In this document: piece after piece, positions 1 to 8,828 of the stretch | Numbering within the stretch: the first letter of the stretch is position 1 | How the letters are laid out: every line of letters begins with the position of its first letter | DNA from: Pseudomonas cremoris | GTDB lineage: Bacteria; Pseudomonadota; Gammaproteobacteria; Pseudomonadales; Pseudomonadaceae | Reading direction: 5' to 3' | Assembly: GCF_014230465.1 (NCBI RefSeq) | Contig: NZ_JAAXCY010000012.1 | Location: forward strand, 124,001 to 188,000 | Length of the DNA stretch: 64,000 bases | Notes under the pieces: generated by a model | Databases searched by the model: none | What the model was told of the DNA's origin: nothing | What the model saw: only the letters and a program-made list of their open reading frames with translations | Program-made: the position numbers and the translations under genes

Positions 1-461
1 TTGTCGATGCGGTCCAGATACGGCTCGAAGCTATCTACAACCACCGGCCCGTAGCCCAATCCATCGGCTTCGCGCTGCACCATCAGCCCGGGTGGGTCGC
101 GGCGCAACCAGTCACCGTCGGCAAACACCCAAGTTTCCACGTCCGGTTCGGCCGAGAACAGCGCCAGGGTCACCAACGCTGCCTCTGCTGGCAAATGATG
201 GGCAACCAGGATGCTGCCATCCGGGTTGATCAGCGTGCCGCCATTGAACCCAGCCACCGGCACATCGATACCAAAGGTTTCGATCAGGTGCAGCATAGCC
301 TTGGGTGGACGCCCACTGGCCAGGCTGAAAAACACCCCACTGTCACGCAAGGCGCGCACGGCATCGGCGGTGCGTTGGCTCAGGCGGTGATCCGGATGCA
401 ACAAGGTGCCGTCCACGTCACTGAGGATAAAACGGATGGGATGGATCGCTGCGTCACTCAT
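1..461 (-). CDS. HAD-family (Cof-type) phosphatase, C-terminal part cut by window edge
   Basis: The minus-strand translation begins [20 protein letters not shown]. The DVDGT motif is HAD motif I, with its nucleophile and acid/base aspartates, and LASGRPP a little further on fits motif II. The pattern is that of Cof-type sugar-phosphate or flavin phosphatases. The reading frame stays open to base 1, so motifs III and IV lie outside the window. The ATG at 459-461 overlaps the zwf stop in an ATGA tetranucleotide, so the gene is the third cistron of a gnd-zwf-HAD operon and is probably translationally coupled. A role in dephosphorylating a sugar phosphate of central metabolism is inferred from this context only; the substrate is unknown. 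Confidence 0.8.
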   Translation of the reverse strand, partial: MSDAAIHPIRFILSDVDGTLLHPDHRLSQRTADAVRALRDSGVFFSLASGRPPKAMLHLIETFGIDVPVAGFNGGTLINPDGSILVAHHLPAEAALVTLALFSAEPDVETWVFADGDWLRRDPPGLMVQREADGLGYGPVVVDSFEPYLDRID

Positions 462-1977
462 CCGAGGCTATGCCAGGTACGGCCATCACGGGCCAACAAT
501 ACATCGGCGGCGACCGGACCATCTTCCCCGGCCTTGTAGGCCTGGATCCCGTCATCTTCCTTCCAGGCATCGAGGAATGGCTGTACTGCGCGCCAGCCGT
601 TTTCGATGTTATCCGCTCGCTGGAATAAGGTCTGGTCGCCGGTCATGCAGTCGTAGATCAAGGTTTCGTACCCCGTCGACGGCTGCATCTCGAAAAAGTC
701 CTTGTAGGCGAAACCCAGCTGGATATTGGCCATGTCCAAGGTCGGCCCGGGCTTTTTCGCCAGCAGGTCGAACCACATGCCTTCATTCGGCTGGATCTGG
801 ATCTTGAGGTAGGTGGGCTTGAGTTCATCCACTTCAGTGTCACGGAACTGCGCATACGGCGCAGGCTTGAAGCAAATCACGATCTCCGTGTCGCGTACGC
901 TCATGCGCTTGCCGGTGCGCAGGTAGAACGGCACGCCAACCCAGCGCCAATTGTCGATCATCACCTTGAGGGCGACGAAGGTCTCGGTGCTGCTATCTGG
1001 GGCGACGTTGGCCTCCTCGCGATAGCCGGGCAGCTGCTTGCCGCCGATTTCACCCGCGGTGTACTGGCCTCGCACCGAGTTGGCCCGTGCCTCCTCCAGG
1101 GACCAGGGACGTACCGCACCAATCACCTTGGCCTTTTCACCGCGTACGGCGTCGGCACCAAAGGCGGCCGGTGGCTCCATCGCCACCATCGCCAACAGCT
1201 GGAACAGGTGGTTAGGCACCATGTCGCGCAGGGTGCCGGTTTTTTCGAAGAAGTTGCCCCGGGTCTCCACGCCGACGGTTTCTGCGGCGGTGATTTGCAC
1301 GTGGTCGATGTAATGGTTATTCCAGAACGCTTCGAACAGCACGTTGGAAAAACGGCTGATCAGGATGTTCTGCACCGTTTCCTTACCCAGGTAATGGTCG
1401 ATGCGATAGATCTGCTTTTCGCTCATGACCTTGAGCAGGCAGGCGTTGAGCGCCTCGGCGGTGGCAAGGTCCGAACCGAAGGGTTTCTCGATGACCACGC
1501 GGCGGAAACCATCCTCGGTTTCCGCCAGCAGGCCGGCGCTACCCAGGCGCTGCACCACTTCACTAAAGAAACGTGGCGCGGTCGCAAGGTAGAACACGGC
1601 GTTGCCGGTGCCACTGTCGGCGATCTTCCGGGCGATGTCCGCATAGGTGCCGTCGTCGAGGAAGTCGCCCTCGACGTAGCTGATGCCCTTGGCCAGTTGG
1701 GCCCACAACTGTGGGTCCAACGCGTTATCGGCATTGCCTTTGACCTTGCTCGCGGCCTCGGTGCGAATAAAGTCCTCAAGCTTCTTGGCGAAGTCCGCGT
1801 CACTGACGGCGTTGTGATCAACACCCACAATACGCAGGCCATCGCCCAGCAAGCCGTCACGGCTAAGGTTGTACAGCGCCGGCATCAGCAGGCGCTTTAC
1901 AAGATCACCATGGGCACCAAACAGAAACAAAGTGGTGGGCGGAGCGGGTTCGGCCTTTGGTTTCTTGCCGTTAGCGG

Positions 1978-1981
<4 letters not shown>
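458..1981 (-). CDS. zwf: Glucose-6-phosphate 1-dehydrogenase
   Basis: 507 residues, the usual length for the family. The enzyme oxidises glucose-6-phosphate to 6-phosphogluconolactone with NAD(P)+ in the cytoplasm, feeding the Entner-Doudoroff and pentose-phosphate routes. The nucleotide-binding loop is at residues 21-30 ([10 protein letters not shown]), EKPFG at 165-169, and the substrate and catalytic signature RIDHYLGKE at 193-201. The loop has His where most homologues have Ser (GASGDL). The first ~16 residues are a Lys/Pro-rich extension. Its start ATG overlaps the gnd stop by 4 nt and its stop overlaps the HAD start by 4 nt. Pseudomonas often carries several zwf paralogues; this is the one linked to gnd. 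Confidence 0.96.
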
Positions 1982-2961
<980 letters not shown>

Positions 2962-3232
2962 GTGCTGATGCTCCCAACTACTAAATAAATGTGTGACATA
3001 GTTTATAGCGCAATGAGGCTAATGAGGGTTAGTCAGGTGCAGATCCGTGTAGTTTCATGACAAAAAGTTGCCATCGTTTCACCATCACGGCTTAAAAAGT
3101 CACACGACCGCCAAAAATAAAAAAGTTCCATTGCCTCAAAAAAGAATTCAGAATTGCTTCCGACTGCTGCCGAGAACCTCGACTCAAGCGTTCTGGCACA
3201 CCGCGACACACCGGCTATTTGCGAGGTAAGCA

Positions 3233-3412
3233 ATGAGCACTGCACAGATGACCCGTCCTCCACAGACCCTCTACGTCACTATCCGTCGCGATGAATTGCG
3301 CCAATTGAAAGACGAGCGCGATCAACTGCAGCAGGAAGTCCTGCGCCTGCGCTCACACCTCCTGCAAGCCCAACTGGATCAACCGTCCGGCACACAGCCT
3401 GCGCTGTGCTAA
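3233..3412 (+). CDS. Small coiled-coil protein (DUF6026-like)
   Basis: 59 residues: MSTAQMTRPPQTLYVTIRRD, then a charged helical stretch (ELRQLKDERDQLQQEVLRLR) with leucines at heptad-like spacing, and a polar tail ending in PALC. GAGGTAAG about 6 nt before the ATG is a reasonable ribosome site. It lacks a signal peptide and membrane segment, so it is probably a cytoplasmic coiled-coil or dimerising protein. It resembles a small conserved Pseudomonas family that I remember as DUF6026; that name is from memory and unchecked. It stands alone, divergent from gnd, and no function can be assigned. Confidence 0.7.
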   Translation: MSTAQMTRPPQTLYVTIRRDELRQLKDERDQLQQEVLRLRSHLLQAQLDQPSGTQPALC

Positions 3413-3572
3413 GCCTTGTCATGACCTTGTAAGATTATGGCTACATAAATCTCACAAAGTTTTCACACACCCTTCTCGATACTCCCGCCCAAAGGGCCGC
3501 CCCATGCATGGGTGGCCTCTGTTGCGTGCACTTCTGCGCGTCGACTGAAAAATTACCGGGTTGGAGCGCTGG

Positions 3573-5315
3573 ATGGCGATGTTCAAACGCAGCACTACGT
3601 CTGCGAAAGGCTTTGATTGGGCCGGTCTTGGCCTGTTGTTCGTGTTTTTCTGGTACTTCTCGGGCATTACCCAACTGCTGATTCAGCTCAGCGGCACTTC
3701 CGGTTTCAGTGGTTTCCGCCAAGCGTTCTTCATGAGCGCACTGTGGCTGGCACCTGTGCTCGTCTTCCCGCGTCGTACGCGCTTGCTCGCCGCCTTGATC
3801 GGTGTGGTGCTATGGGCCTGCTCCATGGCCAGCTTGGGTTATTTCTTCATTTACCAGCAGGAGTTTTCCCAAAGCGTCATCTTCATCATGTTCGAGTCGA
3901 ACATCTCTGAAGCCGGCGAGTACGCCACTCAATACTTCGCCTGGTGGATCGTCCTCGCGTTCATTGCCCACACCGCTTTCTCCATTTTCCTGTGGACCCG
4001 CGTACGTCCTGTGTACCTGCCACGCGGGCAAGCGATATTGGCCGCCGTCGCGATCCTGGTAGCCATCGTTGGCTACCCATTGGTCAAGCAGATTGCCCGC
4101 AGCGATACCATGGAAGACGCCATCGACCGCTTCGAGGCGCGTATCGAGCCGGCGGTTCCGTGGCAGATGATCGTCGGCTACCACCGCTACACCCAGCAAT
4201 TGGACAACATGCAGGACATGCTCGACAGCGCGAGTCAGATCCCGCCCCTGACCAACCTCAAGGACAGCATGGCCGGCCAGCCTTCAACCCTGGTGTTGGT
4301 TATCGGCGAGTCCACCAACCGCCAGCGCATGAGCCTCTACGGCTACCCGCGCAATACCACACCGGAACTGGACAAGCTGCGCGACCAACTGGCGGTGTTC
4401 GATAACGTCATCACCCCGCGCCCCTACACCATTGAAGCGCTGCAACAGGTGCTCACGTTCGCCGATGAGGAAAACCCGGACCTGTACCTCAAGACGCCGT
4501 CGATTGTCAGCGTGATGAAACAGGCCGGCTACAAAACGTACTGGATCACCAACCAGCAGACCATGACCAAGCGCAACACCATGCTCACGACCTTCTCCGA
4601 ACAGGCCGACGAGCAGGTGTACCTGAACAACAACCGCAACCAGAACGCTCGCCAATATGACGGCGATGTGCTGGAACCGTTTTCCAAGGCCCTGGCCGAT
4701 CCGGCAGAGCGTAAGTTCATCGTGGTGCACTTGCTCGGCACCCACATGAGCTACCAGTACCGCTACCCGCCGACGTTCGACAAATTCACCGATCGCCAAG
4801 GCGTCCCTGCCGGGGTCACCGACGATCAGTTGCCGATCTACAACAGCTATGACAATGCGGTGCTGTATAACGACTTCGTGGTGTCGAGCCTGATCAAGGA
4901 CTACGCCAAGACCGATCCGAATGGCTTCCTGCTGTACCTGTCGGATCACGGTGAAGATGTGTTCGACTCGGCCGGTCACACGACCCTGGGGCGCAACGAA
5001 GGCAAACCGACCGCGCCGATGTACACCATTCCGTTCATGGCCTACGCCTCGCCGAAATGGCGTGAAAGCCATGATTGGAAGTTCGCTGAGGACCTGCAGC
5101 GGCCTTACAGCAGCTCCCAGTTGATTCACACCTGGGCCGATCTGGCCGGGCTGAGCTTCAATGAACTGGACCGCAGCAAGAGCCTGGTGAGTGACAGCTT
5201 CAAGGCCCGACCACAAATGATTGGTAACCCGTACCTGCGCCAGTCGAAGCCGTTGATCGATTTCAGCATGCTCAAGCCGAAGGCGAGCGGTAGCGCCGAC
5301 GTGGTCATCCAGTAA
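3573..5315 (+). CDS. cptA: Phosphoethanolamine transferase, CptA/EptC type
   Basis: 580 residues from the ATG at 3573, which has GGAG 6 nt upstream; an upstream TTG and a later ATG are less likely. The N-terminal ~170 residues hold about five membrane spans. The remainder is a periplasmic sulfatase-fold domain with the nucleophile region VIGESTNRQRMSLYGYPRN near residues 244-262 and the metal site YLSDHGED near the C-terminal third. The whole sequence follows E. coli EptC/CptA closely, for example EFSQSVIFIMFE and WITNQQTMTKRNTMLT. That family moves phosphoethanolamine from phosphatidylethanolamine to lipopolysaccharide core sugars and contributes to cationic-peptide and metal resistance. It is monocistronic; the following small gene is preceded by PmrA-like boxes. 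Confidence 0.93.
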   Translation: MAMFKRSTTSAKGFDWAGLGLLFVFFWYFSGITQLLIQLSGTSGFSGFRQAFFMSALWLAPVLVFPRRTRLLAALIGVVLWACSMASLGYFFIYQQEFSQSVIFIMFESNISEAGEYATQYFAWWIVLAFIAHTAFSIFLWTRVRPVYLPRGQAILAAVAILVAIVGYPLVKQIARSDTMEDAIDRFEARIEPAVPWQMIVGYHRYTQQLDNMQDMLDSASQIPPLTNLKDSMAGQPSTLVLVIGESTNRQRMSLYGYPRNTTPELDKLRDQLAVFDNVITPRPYTIEALQQVLTFADEENPDLYLKTPSIVSVMKQAGYKTYWITNQQTMTKRNTMLTTFSEQADEQVYLNNNRNQNARQYDGDVLEPFSKALADPAERKFIVVHLLGTHMSYQYRYPPTFDKFTDRQGVPAGVTDDQLPIYNSYDNAVLYNDFVVSSLIKDYAKTDPNGFLLYLSDHGEDVFDSAGHTTLGRNEGKPTAPMYTIPFMAYASPKWRESHDWKFAEDLQRPYSSSQLIHTWADLAGLSFNELDRSKSLVSDSFKARPQMIGNPYLRQSKPLIDFSMLKPKASGSADVVIQ

Positions 5316-5416
5316 GCGGCAGCCCCCGATCTATTTGATAAAAAATATTTCAGGGGCGACGCTTTTCATAAAGACGTGGAGTGCTGCAACCCCCGCACTC
5401 TAACGCTTGCGCCGTG

Positions 5417-5504
5417 GTTAACACGTTAAATTCCTCCCCAGCACGGCCCCGAAACTTAACGACATTGTTAAGTTTCGAGGCGGACTAGTTAAGCCTCACT
5501 TAAT
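5417..5504 (+). promoter_or_regulatory. Cluster of TTAA half-sites resembling PmrA-type boxes
   Basis: Six-base half-sites lie at 5417 (GTTAAC), 5425 (GTTAAA), 5455 (CTTAAC), 5467 (GTTAAG), 5488 (GTTAAG) and 5499 (CTTAAT). The last pair, GTTAAG-N5-CTTAAT, closely fits the direct-repeat PmrA box YTTAAK-N5-YTTAAK, apart from the first base. The 5450-5477 part is also a perfect 11-bp inverted repeat, CGAAACTTAAC-N6-GTTAAGTTTCG. The cluster sits about 80-165 bp upstream of the small exported protein gene at 5582. Binding by PmrA or another OmpR-family regulator is inference from the pattern. Confidence 0.5.
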
Positions 5505-5581
5505 CAAGTCTCCACATAATCGGCCCCACGAGTCTGATCCAACGGAACAGACACCGATCACACTTTATGGGAATACCGACA

Positions 5582-5785
5582 ATGAAACTCTCGACGCTGA
5601 TGCTCGCTGGCTTAATGACCCTGACCACCACCGCCGCCTTCGCCGAAGGCGGTTCAGAGCGCTCGAAAGAGTTCTACGCCAACTTCAAGTTCATGCAAGA
5701 CAAAGCTCAAGACAGCGCCCAACAAACCGCTTCCAGCGGTGCTAAAACCTTGAAAGCTGATGACACCCAACAACCTAAAAGTTGA
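5582..5785 (+). CDS. Small exported protein, PtrA-like N-terminal motif
   Basis: 67 residues starting at the second of two in-frame ATGs (MKLSTLMLAG). This start gives a standard signal peptide cleaved after ...TTAAFA; the ATG at 5567 would add five residues before it. The mature ~48-residue protein starts EGGSERSKEFYANFKFMQ and is polar and Gln/Lys-rich, with no cysteine. The AEGGSER-type start recalls small periplasmic Pseudomonas proteins named after PtrA, which respond to copper and other metals; I am not certain of the membership. The upstream TTAA-box cluster and the neighbouring cptA suggest envelope or metal stress. A strong terminator follows about 50 bp after the stop. Confidence 0.7.
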   Translation: MKLSTLMLAGLMTLTTTAAFAEGGSERSKEFYANFKFMQDKAQDSAQQTASSGAKTLKADDTQQPKS

Positions 5786-5834
5786 ACCGCTGCAAAATAC
5801 TTTGCCTGCCCGCTCCGCTGGCAAAGTCCAACTT

Positions 5835-5860
5835 GGCGCCATGCAATGGCGCCTTTTTTT
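5835..5860 (+). terminator. Rho-independent terminator after the small exported protein gene
   Basis: Perfect 8-bp stem GGCGCCAT-GCA-ATGGCGCC (5835-5853) followed by seven T residues. It lies between the plus-strand small exported gene and the converging acetyltransferase gene. Confidence 0.9.
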
Positions 5861-5862
5861 AT

Positions 5863-6354
5863 TTAGAGTGGTTTATTCCAAAACAACATATTCCCGTAAG
5901 CAGGATCAAACTTAGAATCATCAAACCCGAACTTTCGATAGGCCGACTGAGCCACATCATTCCCCTCAAGTACTTCAAGGGTTATCTTGCAGCAGCCGCG
6001 CTGGCGGGCGATCTCCTCAACCTTCTGCAGCATTTTCTGACTCAAGCCCAAACCACGAAATTGGCTCATGACCGATACGTCATGGACGTTGATCAGCGGA
6101 CGGCAGGCAAACGTCGAGAAACCTTCGAAGCAATTCACCAACCCTGCCGGCTCCCCATTAACAAACGCCAATACGCTGAAAGCATGCGGGCGCTTGGCCA
6201 ACTCGGCCGGCAGTTGTTGCAGCAAATCAAGCGGCAGGCTGTGCCCACCGCCCATTGGGTCTTCCGCGTAGTGGTTGAGCACCCGGCCAATGGCTTGGGC
6301 ATGCACAGGGTTGGTGTAGCTGGCTTGCAGCACCAGGATATCTGGGGTGTCCAT
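5863..6354 (-). CDS. GNAT-family N-acetyltransferase
   Basis: 163 residues, the usual size of a single-domain GNAT enzyme. The acetyl-CoA pyrophosphate loop is seen as QFRGLGLSQKML near residue 98, preceded by the beta-strand INVHDVSV. The C-terminal ARQRGCCKITLEVLEGN...AQSAYRKFGF is the typical motif B region. The substrate cannot be deduced; GNAT enzymes acetylate amines on small molecules or proteins. It is a single gene whose stop abuts the T-tract of the converging terminator. The ~120 bp between it and zapE contain no other gene. Confidence 0.88.
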   Translation of the reverse strand: MDTPDILVLQASYTNPVHAQAIGRVLNHYAEDPMGGGHSLPLDLLQQLPAELAKRPHAFSVLAFVNGEPAGLVNCFEGFSTFACRPLINVHDVSVMSQFRGLGLSQKMLQKVEEIARQRGCCKITLEVLEGNDVAQSAYRKFGFDDSKFDPAYGNMLFWNKPL

Positions 6355-6475
6355 TTCCGTCCTCGATTGCGACTACAAGGGATTCAGCTCCCCATGAGGG
6401 TCACGATTGTAGGCGTCAAGCCGACGCCGGATGAAGAAGATTAACGACAAAAATGTGCGTGAAAGCACGACCAGC

Positions 6476-7606
6476 CTATTCCGAGTTTTTTGCGCTCACA
6501 TCTGCGCCGAAGCGTTGCAATTGCATTTCTCTAAGGCGACTCAAGGTGCGGCGAAAGGGAAACTCCAGATAGCCCTCGGTGTAAAGGTCCTCCAACGGCA
6601 CCTTGGCCTCGATGAACAACGGCACCTTACGGTCGTAACATTCGTCCACCAACGCAATAAAGCGACGAACGCTGTCATCGTGCACCGACAATTCCGGCAG
6701 CTCGCGATCACCGGCTACCACACGCTGGGCGCCGTCTTCAGTGCCACGCGCGATCCGTGCAGGACGCTTCTGGGCACTCAGGTTGGGGACTTCCCCGAGC
6801 AGGATCACCTTGAAGCGATCACACAGCAGCATGAAGTCCATCGCCGCCAAGGGTTGCTCACAAAGGTCGGCATAGCGGCACCAGAGCACCGTGTCGCAGG
6901 CCTGCACGGCAACAATAATGCGATGACCAACAGTAACCGGCCCGCTGCGCGCCAACTGCCCTTCGCACAATTGCTTGAACACCTCGGCCAGGGCCTCGGG
7001 CTGATTTACCCAATAGCGCCGCACGCCCACTCCCGGATGCAGGCGATGGTCTTCTGCGCCGTCCACCGCCACCACCTGCATATGCTGCTTGATCGCGGCA
7101 ATTCCCGGCAAAAAGCGCTCACGATTGAAGCCGCCGGCATACAGTTGGTCCGGTGGCTGGTTGGAGGTACAGACCATCACTACACCCTCCTCGAACATCA
7201 CTTGGAACAGCCGGCCGAGGATGATTGCATCGCCGATGTCATTGACGAACAACTCATCGAAACACAGCACACGCACTTCCCCGCTCAGCTCCCTCGCCAG
7301 GGCCTGCAAGGGGTCGTGAGTGCCGGTGAGCTGAAACGAACGCTGGTGCACCCACCCCATGAAATGATGAAAGTGCTGTCGCCGCGCGGGCACCCGCAGG
7401 CTTTGATAGAACTGGTCCATTAACCAGGTCTTGCCACGCCCCACCGGGCCCCACAGGTAAACGCCATCGATCGGCGAACGCCCTTGGTGCAACGCCTGAT
7501 GACAGGCTTGCAGGGCATCCACCGCGCGGCGTTGGGCGTCGTCGGCAACAAAGCCCTGTTGGGCAATGGCGTGTTGATAAGCAGCGAGGGGCGAGTCAAA
7601 AGTCAT
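6476..7606 (-). CDS. zapE: Cell division protein ZapE (AFG1-like ATPase)
   Basis: 376 residues from the ATG at 7606, giving MTFDSPLAAYQHAIAQQGFV; the frame is open 25 codons further, but that extension would be atypical. Walker A is GPVGRGKT (53-60) and Walker B VLCFDE (113-118). Downstream are the sensor-like FTSNQPP-type segment (VCTSNQPPDQLY) and the family motif DLYTEGYLEFPFRRTLSRL near the end. ZapE is an ATPase that binds FtsZ at the constricting septum and is needed under stress and low oxygen; it is related to mitochondrial AFG1/LACE1. It is monocistronic here. Confidence 0.93.
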   Translation of the reverse strand: MTFDSPLAAYQHAIAQQGFVADDAQRRAVDALQACHQALHQGRSPIDGVYLWGPVGRGKTWLMDQFYQSLRVPARRQHFHHFMGWVHQRSFQLTGTHDPLQALARELSGEVRVLCFDELFVNDIGDAIILGRLFQVMFEEGVVMVCTSNQPPDQLYAGGFNRERFLPGIAAIKQHMQVVAVDGAEDHRLHPGVGVRRYWVNQPEALAEVFKQLCEGQLARSGPVTVGHRIIVAVQACDTVLWCRYADLCEQPLAAMDFMLLCDRFKVILLGEVPNLSAQKRPARIARGTEDGAQRVVAGDRELPELSVHDDSVRRFIALVDECYDRKVPLFIEAKVPLEDLYTEGYLEFPFRRTLSRLREMQLQRFGADVSAKNSE

Positions 7607-7655
7607 GCCCGCCAGTATGACGCAGAGGCCAGCATTGGGACGCAAAAAATGCCAC

Positions 7656-7707
7656 TTGACCGAATACATTACTGAGATCATATTTTATACATGTTACTAA
7701 ACATGTA
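7656..7707 (+). promoter_or_regulatory. Promoter and palindromic operator of the aldo/keto reductase gene
   Basis: A TTGACC -35 (7656-7661) and a CATATT or TATTTT -10 (7679-7686) at 17-19 bp spacing are followed by a perfect 8-bp inverted repeat, TACATGTT-ACTA-AACATGTA (7688-7707). The repeat sits just after the -10, where a repressor would block the polymerase. The regulator is unknown; no repressor gene adjoins. Confidence 0.5.
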
Positions 7708-7733
7708 AAAACCACTACCTCAGGAGTTTCTGT

Positions 7734-8780
7734 ATGCGCAATAAAGTCTTTGGCCGCCGCAGCGGTTTGCAGGTATCGGAACTGGCCTTGGGTACCGGTA
7801 ATTTTGGTACCGGATGGGGTCACGGTGCTGAACGTGATGAGGCCAAGCTGATATTCGACGGCTACCTGGAAGCCGGCGGCAACTTCTTGGATACCGCCAA
7901 CGGCTACCAGTTTGGACAGGCCGAAAAGCTGCTGGGAGAATTTATCGCCTCGGAGCGCGACAACCTGGTAGTCGCCACTAAATACACCCTGCGCACCCAG
8001 CCGTCCGACGAAGGCACGATCAAACTGGGCAACAACCGCAAGAACCTGGTGCGTGCGGTCGAGGAAAGCCTGAAGCGGCTGAACACCGAGCATATCGACC
8101 TTCTGTGGGCACACATGAGCGACAACGTCACGCCCATGGAAGAGATCCTGCGCGGCTTCGATGACCTGGTGCGCGCCGGCAAGATCCACTACGCCGGCCT
8201 CTCCAACTTCCCCGCTTGGCGCATCGCCCGCGCGGACCTGCTGGCGGAAGTCCGTAACTTCGCCCCCATCATTGGTGTGCAAGTGGAGTACAGCCTGGCC
8301 GAACGTACCGCCGACCGCGAGCTATTGCCGATGGCTGAAGCCCTTGGCCTGGGCGCGACACTCTGGTCGCCACTGGGTGGTGGTTTCCTCACCGGCAAAT
8401 ACCGCAATACCCAGGACGATAACCGCGCCAACAAGCTCGGCATCCTGGTACACGCCGAGAACAGTGCCCGCGAAACCGCGGTGCTTGACGCCCTGCTGGC
8501 GGTCGCCGGTGAACTCGACGCCACGCCCACCCACATCGCCATCGCCTGGCTGCGGGAAAAAGCCCGGCGCTCGACCACTGCGCTGATACCAATCCTTGGC
8601 TCACGTACCCGCGCGCAATTGGATGCCACGCTCGGAGCGCTGAACGTGCAGCTATCAACTGAGCAAGTGACGCGCCTGGACAACGCCAGCGCCATATCCC
8701 TGGGCGTGCCCCACGGGATCATCGCGGAGCGCTTCCCCCTCGACACCGGCCACGACGCCCCTCGCCCACCGGTTATCTGA
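7734..8780 (+). CDS. Aldo/keto reductase
   Basis: 348 residues, a full-length TIM-barrel AKR that should reduce aldehydes or ketones with NADPH. The catalytic tetrad is visible as Asp53, Tyr58 (FLDTANGYQFG), Lys83 (VVATKY) and His127 (LLWAHMSD). The cofactor region IPILGSRTRAQLD sits near the C-terminus. It looks like the AKR11/12-type, YghZ/tas-like enzymes with the GHGAERDEAKLIFDGY segment. CAGGAG is at good spacing before the ATG. It is a single gene under an operator-like palindrome, so it is probably inducible. The substrate is unknown. Confidence 0.92.
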   Translation: MRNKVFGRRSGLQVSELALGTGNFGTGWGHGAERDEAKLIFDGYLEAGGNFLDTANGYQFGQAEKLLGEFIASERDNLVVATKYTLRTQPSDEGTIKLGNNRKNLVRAVEESLKRLNTEHIDLLWAHMSDNVTPMEEILRGFDDLVRAGKIHYAGLSNFPAWRIARADLLAEVRNFAPIIGVQVEYSLAERTADRELLPMAEALGLGATLWSPLGGGFLTGKYRNTQDDNRANKLGILVHAENSARETAVLDALLAVAGELDATPTHIAIAWLREKARRSTTALIPILGSRTRAQLDATLGALNVQLSTEQVTRLDNASAISLGVPHGIIAERFPLDTGHDAPRPPVI

Positions 8781-8789
8781 GGCAAAAAA

Positions 8790-8809
8790 AACGGCCTGAA
8801 CAGGCCGTT
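8790..8809. terminator. Bidirectional terminator between the aldo/keto reductase and pepN
   Basis: Perfect 9-bp stem AACGGCCTG-AA-CAGGCCGTT between convergent genes. The minus-strand side has a run of seven U after the stem and serves pepN best; the plus side has TTTTC. Confidence 0.85.
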
Positions 8810-8828
8810 TTCTATTTAGCTCTCGTGA

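Noticed and set aside
3494..3517. Palindrome CCCATGCATGGG with GGCC flanks before cptA considered as a terminator or operator
   Set aside because: No T-run and no known binding consensus; I cannot support a function.
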